Assembly (NCBI GenBank): GCA_023450335.1
Contig: JAEXHA010000049.1
Coordinates: 1-39,881, forward strand
From: Actinomycetes bacterium
Lineage (GTDB): Bacteria > Actinomycetota > Actinomycetes > Actinomycetales > Microbacteriaceae
Direction of reading: 5' to 3'
DNA length: 39,881 nucleotides
The notes under the pieces were generated by a model. That model was not told the DNA's origin, did no database searches, and saw only the letters and a list, made by a program, of their open reading frames with translations. Shown here one piece after another: positions 1 to 7,920 of the stretch. Numbering within the stretch: position 1 is the first letter of the stretch; each line of letters begins with the position of its first letter. The translations under genes and the position numbers were made by a program.

Positions 1-1
1 C

Positions 2-565
2 GGCGTGCTCTCGCACGACAACGGATGGGACACGGGGCTGCACGACGGCGACTACACGATCACCGTGAACCTGTGGTGGGGGCAGAACGCCTCGTCGTTG
101 CGACTCTACGAGAACGGCGTGTTCATCACCGCCGTTGCGCTGGCCTACGACGGCGTAAACGCGCAGCGCGCGCAGATCCCGATCACCGGCCGCGCCGACG
201 GCACTTATCGCTACACTGCCGTGCTCGCGAACACCGCGGGTGAGACCGAACTGAAGCCCGTGGTGGTCACCGTCACCGACGCGGCGCCGGGCACGCCCGT
301 GCTCAGTCATGACAACCACGACCGCGACGGCCGGTACACGGTCACGGCGAACCTCTGGTGGGGCACCAACGCCACCTCTTACCGGTTCTACGAAGACGGC
401 CGGCTCGTGGCATCCGGCGACCTGACGGCGGCCACGCCCCGCGCCCAGACCGCGCGACTCGACGTGGTCGGCAGCACGATCGGCACGCACCGGTACGTCG
501 TCGAGTTCGTCAATGCCGCCGGGGTCACCACCGGTGGCGAGCTGGCCGTGCGCGTCACGCGATGA
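2..565 (+). CDS. C-terminal part of a secreted protein with tandem FnIII/chitinase-type domains (5'-truncated)
   Basis: The reading frame is open at the left edge, so the N-terminus and any catalytic domain lie outside the window. The visible 187 residues form two homologous modules of about 90 residues. Each begins with VLSHDN, has an NLWWG-x-NA-[ST]S core, then a 'YENG' or 'YEDG' turn and a closing G-T-[HY]-RY strand. This pattern resembles the FnIII-like domains found in bacterial chitinases and other secreted carbohydrate-active enzymes, where they bind or space out from polysaccharide. The frame stops at 563-565 straight after the second module, with no LPxTG or transmembrane anchor, so the product is probably released. 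The catalytic activity cannot be inferred from this piece. Confidence 0.7.
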   Translation, partial: GVLSHDNGWDTGLHDGDYTITVNLWWGQNASSLRLYENGVFITAVALAYDGVNAQRAQIPITGRADGTYRYTAVLANTAGETELKPVVVTVTDAAPGTPVLSHDNHDRDGRYTVTANLWWGTNATSYRFYEDGRLVASGDLTAATPRAQTARLDVVGSTIGTHRYVVEFVNAAGVTTGGELAVRVTR

Positions 566-579
566 CCGGCGCGCGCCGG
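566..579. terminator. GC-only palindrome just after the truncated CDS
   Basis: CCGGCGCGCGCCGG is a perfect 14-bp palindrome one base after the stop codon, in a very GC-rich gap before the tRNA. It could end transcription of the upstream gene, but there is no T-run, so this is inference. Confidence 0.3.
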
Positions 580-658
580 CGCGCGCGTGCCCGGCGCGGT
601 CGCGCAAAGGCGGGGCCCGGGGCGTGGCAGACTTGACGGGCGGCCGATGAGGCCGCGG

Positions 659-730
659 TCCGCCGTGGTGTAATGGCAGCACGACAGCCTTTGGAGCTGT
701 GAGGTCTAGGTTCGAGTCCTGGCGGCGGAG
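659..730 (+). tRNA. tRNA-Gln (anticodon UUG)
   Basis: A full cloverleaf can be folded by eye. The acceptor stem is TCCGCCG (659-665) with CGGCGGA (723-729). The anticodon stem is ACAGC (684-688) with GCTGT (696-700), enclosing loop CTTTGGA with anticodon TTG at 691-693. The T arm is CTAGG, loop TTCGAGT, CCTGG (706-722). The discriminator is G730. CCA is not encoded: the next bases are CATG, and the ATG there (732-734) is the glmU start. This one-base spacing is discussed in the findings. Confidence 0.95.
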
Positions 731-731
731 C

Positions 732-2204
732 ATGACGAACACCGCATTCGACACCTCGCTGGCCGTCGTGATCCTCGCCGCCGGGCAGGGCACGCGCATG
801 AAGTCGGCGCTGCCGAAGGTGCTGCACCGCATCGGCGGCCGGCCGCTCGTGGGCCACGTGCTCGACACCGCCCGCGATCTGGCCCCCGCCCACGTGGTCG
901 TCGTCGTACGTCACGAGCGCGACCAGGTCGAAGCCGCCGTTCTCGGCGTCTCGCCCGAAGTCGTCGTCGTCGACCAGGACGAGATCCCCGGCACCGGCCG
1001 CGCCGTCGAGGTCGCCCTCGACCGGCTCGGCGATTTCGCCGGCGACGTGCTCGTGCTCTCCGGCGACGTGCCGCTGCTGGACCACGACACCCTGGCCGCG
1101 CTGGTGGCCGATCACCGGGCCCGCACCGCCGCCGCCACTCTGCTCAGCGCCGTCGTGGACGACCCCGCCGGGTACGGGCGCATCATCCGCGACGCCGACG
1201 GCGGCGTGGCGCGCATCGTCGAGCAGAAGGATGCCAGCGACGCCGAAGCGGCGGTGACCGAGATCAACGCCGGTGTCTACGTGTTCCGTGCGACCGATCT
1301 GCGCACCCAGCTGGCGCGGGTGGGCACCGAGAATGCGCAGGGGGAGAAGTACCTCACCGACGTCATCGGCCTGCTGCGCTCCGACGCACGTGCCGTCGCG
1401 GCATCCATCGTCGACGACGTCGCCCTGACCCTCGGTGTCAACGACCGTGCCCAGCTGGCCGAGGCCGGGCGGCTGCTCAACGCCCGCACCGTGCGGCGCT
1501 GGCAGCTCGAGGGCGTCACCATTCAGGACCCGGCCACGACCTGGATCGATGTCACCGCCACCCTCGCCCCCGACGTCACGGTGCTGCCCAACACCCACAT
1601 CCTGCGGGCGACGACCGTCGCCGCCGGCGCGACCATCGGTCCCGACACGACCCTCGAGGACTGCGAAGTGGGCGCCGGTGCCACCGTGCGGCGCGCGGAC
1701 GCCACCCTCGCGGTCATCGGCGCGGGCGCCAGCGTCGGCCCCTTCGCGTACCTGCGGCCCGGCACGCGCCTGGCCGCCGACGGCAAGATCGGCACGTTCG
1801 TCGAGACCAAGAACGCGACCATCGGCGAAGGCAGCAAGGTGCCGCACTTGTCGTACATCGGCGACACGACGATCGGCCGCCGTGTCAACCTCGGCGCCGG
1901 GGCGATCACGGCCAACTACGACGACCTGGCCAAGCACCGCACCGAGATCGGCGACGAGGTCCACTCCGGCTCGCACAACGTGTTCGTCGCGCCCGTTAGG
2001 ATCGGAGATGGCGCGAAAACCGGCGCCGGAGCGGTCGTCCGCAAGGACGTCCCCGCCGGGGCCCTGGCTCTGAGCGTCGCACCCCAGCGCAACGTCGAGG
2101 GGTGGGTCGAGAAGAACCGACCGGGAACAGGTGCTGCGGAAGCCGCCACCCGTGCTCGGTCCGCACAGAAGGCGGACGATGGGTCGCAAGAACAAGCACA
2201 CTGA
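732..2204 (+). CDS. glmU: Bifunctional UDP-N-acetylglucosamine pyrophosphorylase / glucosamine-1-phosphate acetyltransferase
   Basis: GlmU acetylates glucosamine-1-phosphate and then uridylylates it to UDP-GlcNAc, the precursor for peptidoglycan and other wall polymers; it is cytosolic. The N-terminal nucleotidyltransferase signature LAAGQGTRM is at residues 15-23, followed by PKVLH. The C-terminal half is a left-handed beta-helix of hexapeptide repeats carrying the acetyltransferase site region (FVETKNA, then VPHLSYIGD with the likely catalytic His, then NYDD). At 490 residues it is normal length. The ATG at 732 lies one base after the tRNA; the only purine-rich upstream sequence, GGCGGAG, belongs to the tRNA acceptor stem. 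The last 26 bases overlap prs, suggesting translational coupling. Confidence 0.96.
   Translation: MTNTAFDTSLAVVILAAGQGTRMKSALPKVLHRIGGRPLVGHVLDTARDLAPAHVVVVVRHERDQVEAAVLGVSPEVVVVDQDEIPGTGRAVEVALDRLGDFAGDVLVLSGDVPLLDHDTLAALVADHRARTAAATLLSAVVDDPAGYGRIIRDADGGVARIVEQKDASDAEAAVTEINAGVYVFRATDLRTQLARVGTENAQGEKYLTDVIGLLRSDARAVAASIVDDVALTLGVNDRAQLAEAGRLLNARTVRRWQLEGVTIQDPATTWIDVTATLAPDVTVLPNTHILRATTVAAGATIGPDTTLEDCEVGAGATVRRADATLAVIGAGASVGPFAYLRPGTRLAADGKIGTFVETKNATIGEGSKVPHLSYIGDTTIGRRVNLGAGAITANYDDLAKHRTEIGDEVHSGSHNVFVAPVRIGDGAKTGAGAVVRKDVPAGALALSVAPQRNVEGWVEKNRPGTGAAEAATRARSAQKADDGSQEQAH
1997..2002 (+). promoter_or_regulatory. Possible internal -10 box for prs
   Basis: TAGGAT lies inside glmU in a Val-Arg-Ile stretch spelled GTT-AGG-ATC. 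AGG is a rare arginine codon here, so the spelling may be kept for the promoter. No convincing -35 was found; a transcript from here would give prs a leader of about 170 nt. Weak inference. Confidence 0.22.
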
Positions 2205-3213
2205 CCTCGACGCCGCGCGCGGCATCGCGCCGGGCCTGGTGGCCAAGACGAAGAAGAGACTGGTCGTCGCCTCAGGCAGCTCGCACCCCGAGCTCTCAGC
2301 GGAGGTCGCCGCGGCCCTGGGCACCGAACTGGTGCCCACCGAGCACCGCACCTTCGCCTCCGGCGAGATGCTGACCCGGTTCGAGGTCTCCATCCGCGGT
2401 TGCGACGCGTTCATCATCCAGTCGTTCGGCCCGCCGGTCAACGAGTGGATCATGGAGACGCTGATCATGCTGGACGCCGCCAAGCGGGCGTCCGCGAAGC
2501 GCATCACCGTGGTCGCCCCGTACTACCCGTACTCGCGTCAGGACAAGAAGGGCCGGGGCCGTGAGCCCATCAGCGCCCGCCTGGTCGCCGACCTGTTCAA
2601 GACCGCCGGCGCCGACCGGGTCATGAGCGTCGACCTGCACGCCGCGCAGATCCAGGGCTTCTTCGACGGCCCCGTCGACCACCTGTTCGCCAAGCCGGTG
2701 CTGCTGGACTACTTCCAGCGCACACTGAGCGAGGACGACCGCGCGAAGCTGACCGTCGTCTCGCCCGACACCGGCCGGGTGCGCGTGGCCGACCAGTGGT
2801 CGGACAGCCTCGGCGCGCCGCTGGCCATCATCCACAAGCGCCGCGACCCGAATGTGGCCAACCAGGTCACCGTCAACGAGATCGTCGGTGACGTCGCCGG
2901 CCGGGTGTGCCTGCTCGTCGACGACATGATCGACACCGGCGGCACGATCGTCAAGGCCGCGCAGGCGCTGAAGGCCAACGGCGCCGAGCGCGTCATCGTC
3001 GCCGCGACGCACGCGATCTTCAGCGACCCGGCAGCGGAGCGATTGCAGGACGCCGCGATCGACGAAGTCGTGGTCACCGACACCGTTCCGCTTCCCGACG
3101 AGAAGCGCTTCGCCGGGCTCACGGTGCTGCCCATCGCGCCGCTTCTGGCCCGGGCGATCAAGGAAGTGTTCGAAGACGGATCGGTCACGAGCATGTTCGA
3201 CGGGGCGGCCTGA
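2179..3213 (+). CDS. prs: Ribose-phosphate pyrophosphokinase (PRPP synthetase)
   Basis: The enzyme transfers pyrophosphate from ATP to ribose-5-phosphate to make PRPP for purine, pyrimidine, histidine and tryptophan synthesis. Visible class I features are FASGE near residue 55, PYYPYSRQDKK, the metal/catalytic region DLHAAQIQGFF, VVSPDTG, and the PRPP-binding loop LLVDDMIDTGGT from residue 245. The chosen ATG gives 344 residues, with a lysine/arginine-rich tail of about 20 residues ahead of the conserved core. An in-frame upstream ATG at 2131 is less likely because its extension is only the glmU 3' end read in another frame. The start overlaps glmU by 26 bp and follows GAAGGCGG. Confidence 0.95.
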   Translation: MGRKNKHTDLDAARGIAPGLVAKTKKRLVVASGSSHPELSAEVAAALGTELVPTEHRTFASGEMLTRFEVSIRGCDAFIIQSFGPPVNEWIMETLIMLDAAKRASAKRITVVAPYYPYSRQDKKGRGREPISARLVADLFKTAGADRVMSVDLHAAQIQGFFDGPVDHLFAKPVLLDYFQRTLSEDDRAKLTVVSPDTGRVRVADQWSDSLGAPLAIIHKRRDPNVANQVTVNEIVGDVAGRVCLLVDDMIDTGGTIVKAAQALKANGAERVIVAATHAIFSDPAAERLQDAAIDEVVVTDTVPLPDEKRFAGLTVLPIAPLLARAIKEVFEDGSVTSMFDGAA

Positions 3214-3222
3214 GGATCGGGC

Positions 3223-5925
3223 ATGACCGGGCCCACGACGGACACCCAGCTGGAAGTCGAGCGGCCCTACGCGCGTGAGGCCGATGAGGTGGCCGGGGCG
3301 CTCGGCGTCTCACTGGCGGGCCTCACCACGGCCGAGGCCGCGCAGCGGCTGGAAGAGGCGGGGCCGAACGTGCTCCCCGAGCCCGAGCGGCTGCCCGCGT
3401 GGCGTCGCTTCCTCGCGCACTTCAACGACACTCTCATCTACATCCTGCTGGGTGCGGCCGCGGTCAAGGCCGTCATGGGGGACTGGCTCGACTTCTCGGT
3501 CATCATGGCCGTGGCCGTCATCAACGCGGTGATCGGGTTCGTACAGGAGGGCCGCGCCGAGAAGGCACTCGCCGGCATCCGCGGCATGCTCTCCAGCGAG
3601 GCCGCAGCGCTGCGCGACGGCGCGTGGGCGACCGTCGCCGCCGCCGATCTCGCACCCGGCGATGTGGTGCGGCTGATGCCCGGAGACAAGGTTCCCGCCG
3701 ATGTGCGGCTGACGGAGACGCTGCAGCTGCGCATCGAGGAGGCGGCGCTGACGGGCGAGTCGGTGCCGTCGTCGAAGGACGTCGCACCGGTCGCGGATGA
3801 TGCCGGCGTCGGCGACCGCACGTCGATGGCGTACTCGGGCACCATCGTCGCCGCCGGCCAGGGCCGCGGGATCGTGACCGGCACCGGCGCGCGCACCGAG
3901 ATCGGCAAGATCCAGGAGCTGGTGGGCGAGGCCGGCTCGCTCGACACGCCGCTGACCAAGCAGCTTGCCGCGTTCGGCAAGGTCCTCACGCTCGTCATCC
4001 TCGGCATGGCCGTACTGATGCTGTTGATCGGCCGGTACCTGCACGGCATGCCGTTCGCCGAGCTCATTTCGGCCACCATCGGCTTCGCGGTCGCCGCCAT
4101 CCCCGAGGGACTGCCCGCGCTGGTGACCATCACCCTCGCCATCGGCGTGCAGCAGATGGCCCGGCGCAACGCCATCACCCGCAAGCTGCCCGCCGTGGAG
4201 GCGCTCGGGTCGGTCACGACGGTGTGCTCCGACAAGACCGGCACCCTGACCAAGAACGAGATGACGGTGCGCCGCATCATCACGCCGGTCTCCGCCTACG
4301 ACGTCACCGGTCTCGGCTACGACCCCGAGGGCACGATCGCGTCCCCGGGCGGTGCGGCGCCGGGTGACGATCTGTCCGCGCTGCTGGCGGTCGCGAGCCT
4401 CTGCAACGACGCGCACATCGTGCGCGACGCGGCCACCGGCGGGTGGACGCTCGTCGGCGAGCCGACAGAGGGTGCGCTCAAAGTCGTCGCCATGAAGGGC
4501 GGCGCACGCGACGACGGAATGGTGCGCCGCGGTGCGGTCCCGTTCGACTCGGCGAACAAGTTCATGGCGACCCTGCACGAATCCCGCGAGGGGGTGCGTG
4601 CCATCCTCGTCAAGGGCGCTCCCGACCGGCTCCTCGAGCGCGCGCTCACCCAGCGCGGAGCGGACGGCGCCGAACCGCTCGATCGCGCATTCTGGACCGC
4701 TGCGATCGACGAGCTCAGCAGTCAGGGGCTGCGCGTGCTCGCCGCCGCACGCAAGCCCACGCGCGCCCACGACGTGACGGTCGATTCGCTCGTCGACCTC
4801 GAGTTCCTCGGACTGTGGGGCATCCTCGACCCGCCGCGGCCCGAGGCGATCGACGCGATCGCGGACTGCCACCGTGCCGGCATCAAGGTCAAGATGATCA
4901 CCGGCGATCACGCCGGCACGGCGCTGTCGATCAGCCGCGAGATGGGGCTGGTAGCCGACGGCGACGTGCAGGTGCTCACCGGCACTGAGCTCGAGCAGCT
5001 CTCGCAGGATCAGCTGAAGGCCGTGGCCGCCGACGTCGACGTGTACGCGCGCACGAGCCCCGAGCACAAGATCCGCATCGTCCGTGCGCTGCAGTCGCAG
5101 GGCGAGGTCGTGGCGATGACCGGTGACGGGGTCAATGACGCGCCCGCCCTCACCCGCGCCGACGTGGGCATCGCCATGGGGATCAAGGGCACCGAAGCCA
5201 CGAAAGAGGTCGCCGAGATCGTCCTGGCCGACGACAACTTCGCCACGATCCGCAGCGCCATCCGCGAAGGCCGGCGCATCTACGACAACCTGCGCAAGTC
5301 GGTCGTGTTCCTGCTGCCCACCAACGGCGCCCAGTCGCTCGTGATCCTTGTGGCCGTGGTGTTCGGACTGACGCTGCCGCTCACGCCCGTACAGGTGCTG
5401 TGGGTGAACATGATCACCGCCGTGACCCTCTCGCTCGCGCTGGCCTACGAGCCCGCCGAGCGCGGCATCATGGATCGCCCACCGCGTGCAGGGGGCGGGT
5501 CGCTCATCAACCTGCGCGAGCTCGGCTTCGTCCTGGTCGTGTCGCTGCTGATCGGCGGCGCGACCCTCGCCGTCTTCTCCCTGGCGCTGGCCGCCGGTCA
5601 TGACCTCGACACGGCGCGCACCGAGGCGGTGCTCATGCTCGCTCTCGGACAGCTGGCCTACCTGTTCAACTGCCGCTTCCTGGGGCGGTCGAGCTTCACG
5701 CTCGACGTGTTGCGCGGCAACCGGGCCGTGTGGTGGTCGGCTCTGGCGCTGCTGGTCCTGCAGGCGATGTACACGTACGTGCCCTGGCTCAACGGCCTGT
5801 TCGATTCGCGTCCGCTCAGCCCCGTCGCGTGGCTGCTGCCGCTCGCGTTCGCGATGGCGATCTTCGTCGCGGTCGAAGGTCTCAAGGCGATCCGCCGGCG
5901 CGCCCAGTTCGCAGGCGGTTCATAG
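3223..5925 (+). CDS. P-type (P2-like) cation-transporting ATPase
   Basis: A 900-residue E1-E2 ATPase that uses ATP to move cations across the cytoplasmic membrane. Landmarks: N-terminal cation-ATPase domain, TGES actuator motif at 177-180, transmembrane helix 4 with IPEGLP from 293, phosphorylation motif DKTGT from Asp337, hinge TGDGVND at 633-639, then the C-terminal transmembrane block. PEGLP places it with the calcium/P2 branch. In helix 6, however, the segment reads WVNMITAVTLSLAL, so the Asp that follows N-x-x-T in SERCA-type pumps is Ala here. The ion is therefore not assigned; actinobacterial CtpF-like pumps are the closest type I recognise. It starts 9 bp after prs behind GAGGATCGG, so it is probably cotranscribed. 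Confidence 0.9.
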   Translation: MTGPTTDTQLEVERPYAREADEVAGALGVSLAGLTTAEAAQRLEEAGPNVLPEPERLPAWRRFLAHFNDTLIYILLGAAAVKAVMGDWLDFSVIMAVAVINAVIGFVQEGRAEKALAGIRGMLSSEAAALRDGAWATVAAADLAPGDVVRLMPGDKVPADVRLTETLQLRIEEAALTGESVPSSKDVAPVADDAGVGDRTSMAYSGTIVAAGQGRGIVTGTGARTEIGKIQELVGEAGSLDTPLTKQLAAFGKVLTLVILGMAVLMLLIGRYLHGMPFAELISATIGFAVAAIPEGLPALVTITLAIGVQQMARRNAITRKLPAVEALGSVTTVCSDKTGTLTKNEMTVRRIITPVSAYDVTGLGYDPEGTIASPGGAAPGDDLSALLAVASLCNDAHIVRDAATGGWTLVGEPTEGALKVVAMKGGARDDGMVRRGAVPFDSANKFMATLHESREGVRAILVKGAPDRLLERALTQRGADGAEPLDRAFWTAAIDELSSQGLRVLAAARKPTRAHDVTVDSLVDLEFLGLWGILDPPRPEAIDAIADCHRAGIKVKMITGDHAGTALSISREMGLVADGDVQVLTGTELEQLSQDQLKAVAADVDVYARTSPEHKIRIVRALQSQGEVVAMTGDGVNDAPALTRADVGIAMGIKGTEATKEVAEIVLADDNFATIRSAIREGRRIYDNLRKSVVFLLPTNGAQSLVILVAVVFGLTLPLTPVQVLWVNMITAVTLSLALAYEPAERGIMDRPPRAGGGSLINLRELGFVLVVSLLIGGATLAVFSLALAAGHDLDTARTEAVLMLALGQLAYLFNCRFLGRSSFTLDVLRGNRAVWWSALALLVLQAMYTYVPWLNGLFDSRPLSPVAWLLPLAFAMAIFVAVEGLKAIRRRAQFAGGS

Positions 5926-5982
5926 CCGTCCGCGCCAGGATGGTGCGCGCAGACCGCTCCCACATCCCTCTGGAGACTGCTG

Positions 5983-6468
5983 ATGCCCCCGCTGTCCTCG
6001 CAACACCCGCGACACCCGCTCCGCACCGGCGCCGCCATCCTCGGCGTCGCCGCCGCCTTCACCCTCGCCGGCTGCGCCGGCACGACCGATGCCGCACCCG
6101 GTGACGACGATCCGGCCGCGGCGCCGGAGAACGCTCCCGAGGAGGGCGCGTCTTCCGGGGGCGGCGACGGCGACTACGCCGACGGCACCTACACCGCACG
6201 GGGTGCCTACCGCACACCCGAGACGATCGAGCAGGTCACCGTCACGGTGACCCTCGCCGACGACACCGTCACCGCCGTCGAGGTGGTGGGTGACCCGCAG
6301 ACGCGTGAGTCGAAGCAGCATCAGGGCGAGTTCATCGGCGGCATCGCCGACATCGTCGTGGGCGAGAACATCGACGAGCTGCAGGTCAGCCGGGTCGCGG
6401 GCTCGTCGCTGACCAGCGGCGGGTTCAACGAAGCGCTCGAGGCGATCAAGGCCGAAGCGGCCCGCTGA
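5983..6468 (+). CDS. FMN-binding domain lipoprotein (likely ApbE substrate)
   Basis: A 161-residue exported lipoprotein. Residues 16-27 are a hydrophobic signal segment, and LAGC (28-31) is a lipobox with the acylated Cys31. A Gly/Pro/Asp/Glu-rich linker follows (about 35-58). The FMN-binding domain comes next, starting at YADGTYTARG and running through the VTVTVTLADDTVTAVEV strands. In this family FMN is bound covalently in a motif near S-G-A-T-x-T-S; the matching stretch here is AGSSLTS (139-145), which keeps Gly140, Leu143, Thr144 and Ser145 but has Ser-Ser for Ala-Thr. The next gene, 3 bp away, is the flavin transferase, which supports the role. GGAG lies 7 bp before the ATG. Probable role: one-electron carrier on the outer face of the membrane. 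Confidence 0.88.
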   Translation: MPPLSSQHPRHPLRTGAAILGVAAAFTLAGCAGTTDAAPGDDDPAAAPENAPEEGASSGGGDGDYADGTYTARGAYRTPETIEQVTVTVTLADDTVTAVEVVGDPQTRESKQHQGEFIGGIADIVVGENIDELQVSRVAGSSLTSGGFNEALEAIKAEAAR

Positions 6469-6471
6469 ACC

Positions 6472-7365
6472 ATGGCCACACGCCCGGGCGGCGCCAGGTG
6501 GCGGTTCGACGCGATCGGCACCGCGTGGCAGATCGACACCGAGACGCCGCTCACCGCAGCGGACCGCGCGGCCGTCACCGCACTCGTCGACAGGTTCGAT
6601 TCGACCTGGTCGCGGTTCCGAGACGACTCCCTCGTGCGAGAGCTCGCGCGGCAGCCGGGTGCGGTGCCCGTGCCCACCGATGCCGCCGCGATGCTCGAGG
6701 CGTTCGTCGCGCTGAGCGACGCCACCGACGGTGCCGTCAATCCGCTGGTCGGTGACGCCCTGGCATCCCTCGGCTATGACGCCGACTACACGCTGCGATC
6801 GCGCGGGCCGGAGGCGGCACCCGCCCGCTGGCGGGATCAGCTCACCTGGGACGATGCGTCCCTGGCCCTCGCCGTGCCCGCGCAGATCGACGTCGGAGCC
6901 CTCGGCAAGGGACGCCTGGTCGATCTGGTGCACGCGCGGGTGGTCGCCGCGGTCCCGGGCCCCGTCGTGGTGGATGCCGGAGGCGACCTGGCCGTCCACG
7001 GCACGACCGAGCGCATCGCGCTGGAGCATCCGTTCGACCCGCGCCGCGCGGTCGGGGTGTGGGAGGTCGGCGATGCGGCCCTGTGCGCCTCGGCCACGAA
7101 CCGGCGCACCTGGGGCGACGGACTGCACCACGTGCTCGACGCCCGCACCGGGCATCCGGTGCGCACGATCGCCGCGACGTGGGCGGTCGCCGAGACGGCC
7201 ATGTGGGCCGACGCGCTCGCGACGGCCCTCTTCTTCGACGGCGGCCCGGCCCTGGCCGCCGCGCGCGGCTCGGCGTGGGTGCGGATGACCACCGACGGAC
7301 GACTGGAATGGTCGCCGGGCTGCGCCGCCGAGCTGTTCGTGAGACCCAGTACCGTGGAACGGTGA
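6472..7365 (+). CDS. apbE: FAD:protein FMN transferase (ApbE family)
   Basis: ApbE enzymes hydrolyse FAD and attach the FMN moiety to Thr/Ser of exported flavoproteins. This 297-residue protein has the family landmarks: the opening 'F-x-A-x-G-T' type strand (FDAIGTAWQI), DVGALGKG at 140-147, DAGGDLAVHG, and the C-terminal LDARTGHP with Asp223, a likely Mg2+ ligand. No signal peptide or lipobox is visible, whereas many ApbE proteins are exported. Either the N-terminus is mis-set or the enzyme acts inside before export of its substrate. It begins 3 bp after the lipoprotein gene without a clear Shine-Dalgarno, so translation is probably coupled. Its stop overlaps the next start (GTGA). Confidence 0.9.
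   Translation: MATRPGGARWRFDAIGTAWQIDTETPLTAADRAAVTALVDRFDSTWSRFRDDSLVRELARQPGAVPVPTDAAAMLEAFVALSDATDGAVNPLVGDALASLGYDADYTLRSRGPEAAPARWRDQLTWDDASLALAVPAQIDVGALGKGRLVDLVHARVVAAVPGPVVVDAGGDLAVHGTTERIALEHPFDPRRAVGVWEVGDAALCASATNRRTWGDGLHHVLDARTGHPVRTIAATWAVAETAMWADALATALFFDGGPALAAARGSAWVRMTTDGRLEWSPGCAAELFVRPSTVER
7350..7355 (+). promoter_or_regulatory. -10 box for a leaderless MOSC transcript
   Basis: TACCGT, six bases (ggaacg), then GTG at 7362. The box lies in the last codons of apbE, so the MOSC gene may have its own promoter inside the cassette. Sequence pattern only. Confidence 0.45.
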
Positions 7366-7919
7366 TCGAGACGCCTCCCGCCGGAAAGATCGTCGCCGTC
7401 GCCCGCGACGCCGCCCATCGCTTCACCAAGCCGACCCGCTCGTCGATCACGCTGATCGAAGGGATCGGCGTCGACGGCGATGCCCACGCGGGTGTCACGG
7501 TGCAGCACGTGTCCCGCGTGCGACGCGACCCTTCCGTCCCCAACCTGCGCCAGGTGCACCTGATCCACGCGGAGCTGTTCACCGAGATGGCCCGACGCGG
7601 GCACCGGGTGGAGCCGGGAGGGCTGGGCGAGAACATCACGACCGCCGGAATCGACCTGCTGGCCCTTCCGCGCGGCACGCAGCTGGTTCTCGGCGACACC
7701 GCCGTGGTCGAACTCACGGGTCTGCGCAATCCCTGCGCCCAGATCAACGGGCTGTCACCCGGCCTCATGAAAGAACTCGTCTACGTCGACGACACCGGTG
7801 TCACCGTGCGCCTGGCCGGGGTCATGTCGATCGTCGTCGCCGGTGGCGTCGTGCATCCCGGGGCGACCGTGCGCGTGATGCTGCCCGACGGCGTGCACCG
7901 GCCGCTGGAGGTGGTGTGA
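7362..7919 (+). CDS. MOSC-domain protein
   Basis: A 185-residue MOSC (molybdenum-cofactor sulfurase C-terminal) protein. Typical features are the early GIGVDGDAHAG turn, RQVHLIHAEL, GGLGENITTAGIDL, and TGLRNPCAQI with Cys125 at the conserved family position. Known MOSC proteins handle sulfur or molybdenum cofactor, or act in N-hydroxylated-compound reduction with a flavin/iron-sulfur reductase; no molybdopterin synthesis gene is nearby. The GTG at 7362 overlaps the apbE stop, and the next gene starts 1 bp after the stop. Placement between apbE and a membrane flavin reductase suggests a role in the same redox chain. That is inference; the substrate is unknown. Confidence 0.85.
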   Translation: MIETPPAGKIVAVARDAAHRFTKPTRSSITLIEGIGVDGDAHAGVTVQHVSRVRRDPSVPNLRQVHLIHAELFTEMARRGHRVEPGGLGENITTAGIDLLALPRGTQLVLGDTAVVELTGLRNPCAQINGLSPGLMKELVYVDDTGVTVRLAGVMSIVVAGGVVHPGATVRVMLPDGVHRPLEVV

Positions 7920-7920
7920 C

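Noticed and set aside
555..2507. 650-residue antisense frame across tRNA-Gln and glmU
   Set aside because: Covers a tRNA and two certain genes; shadow frame.
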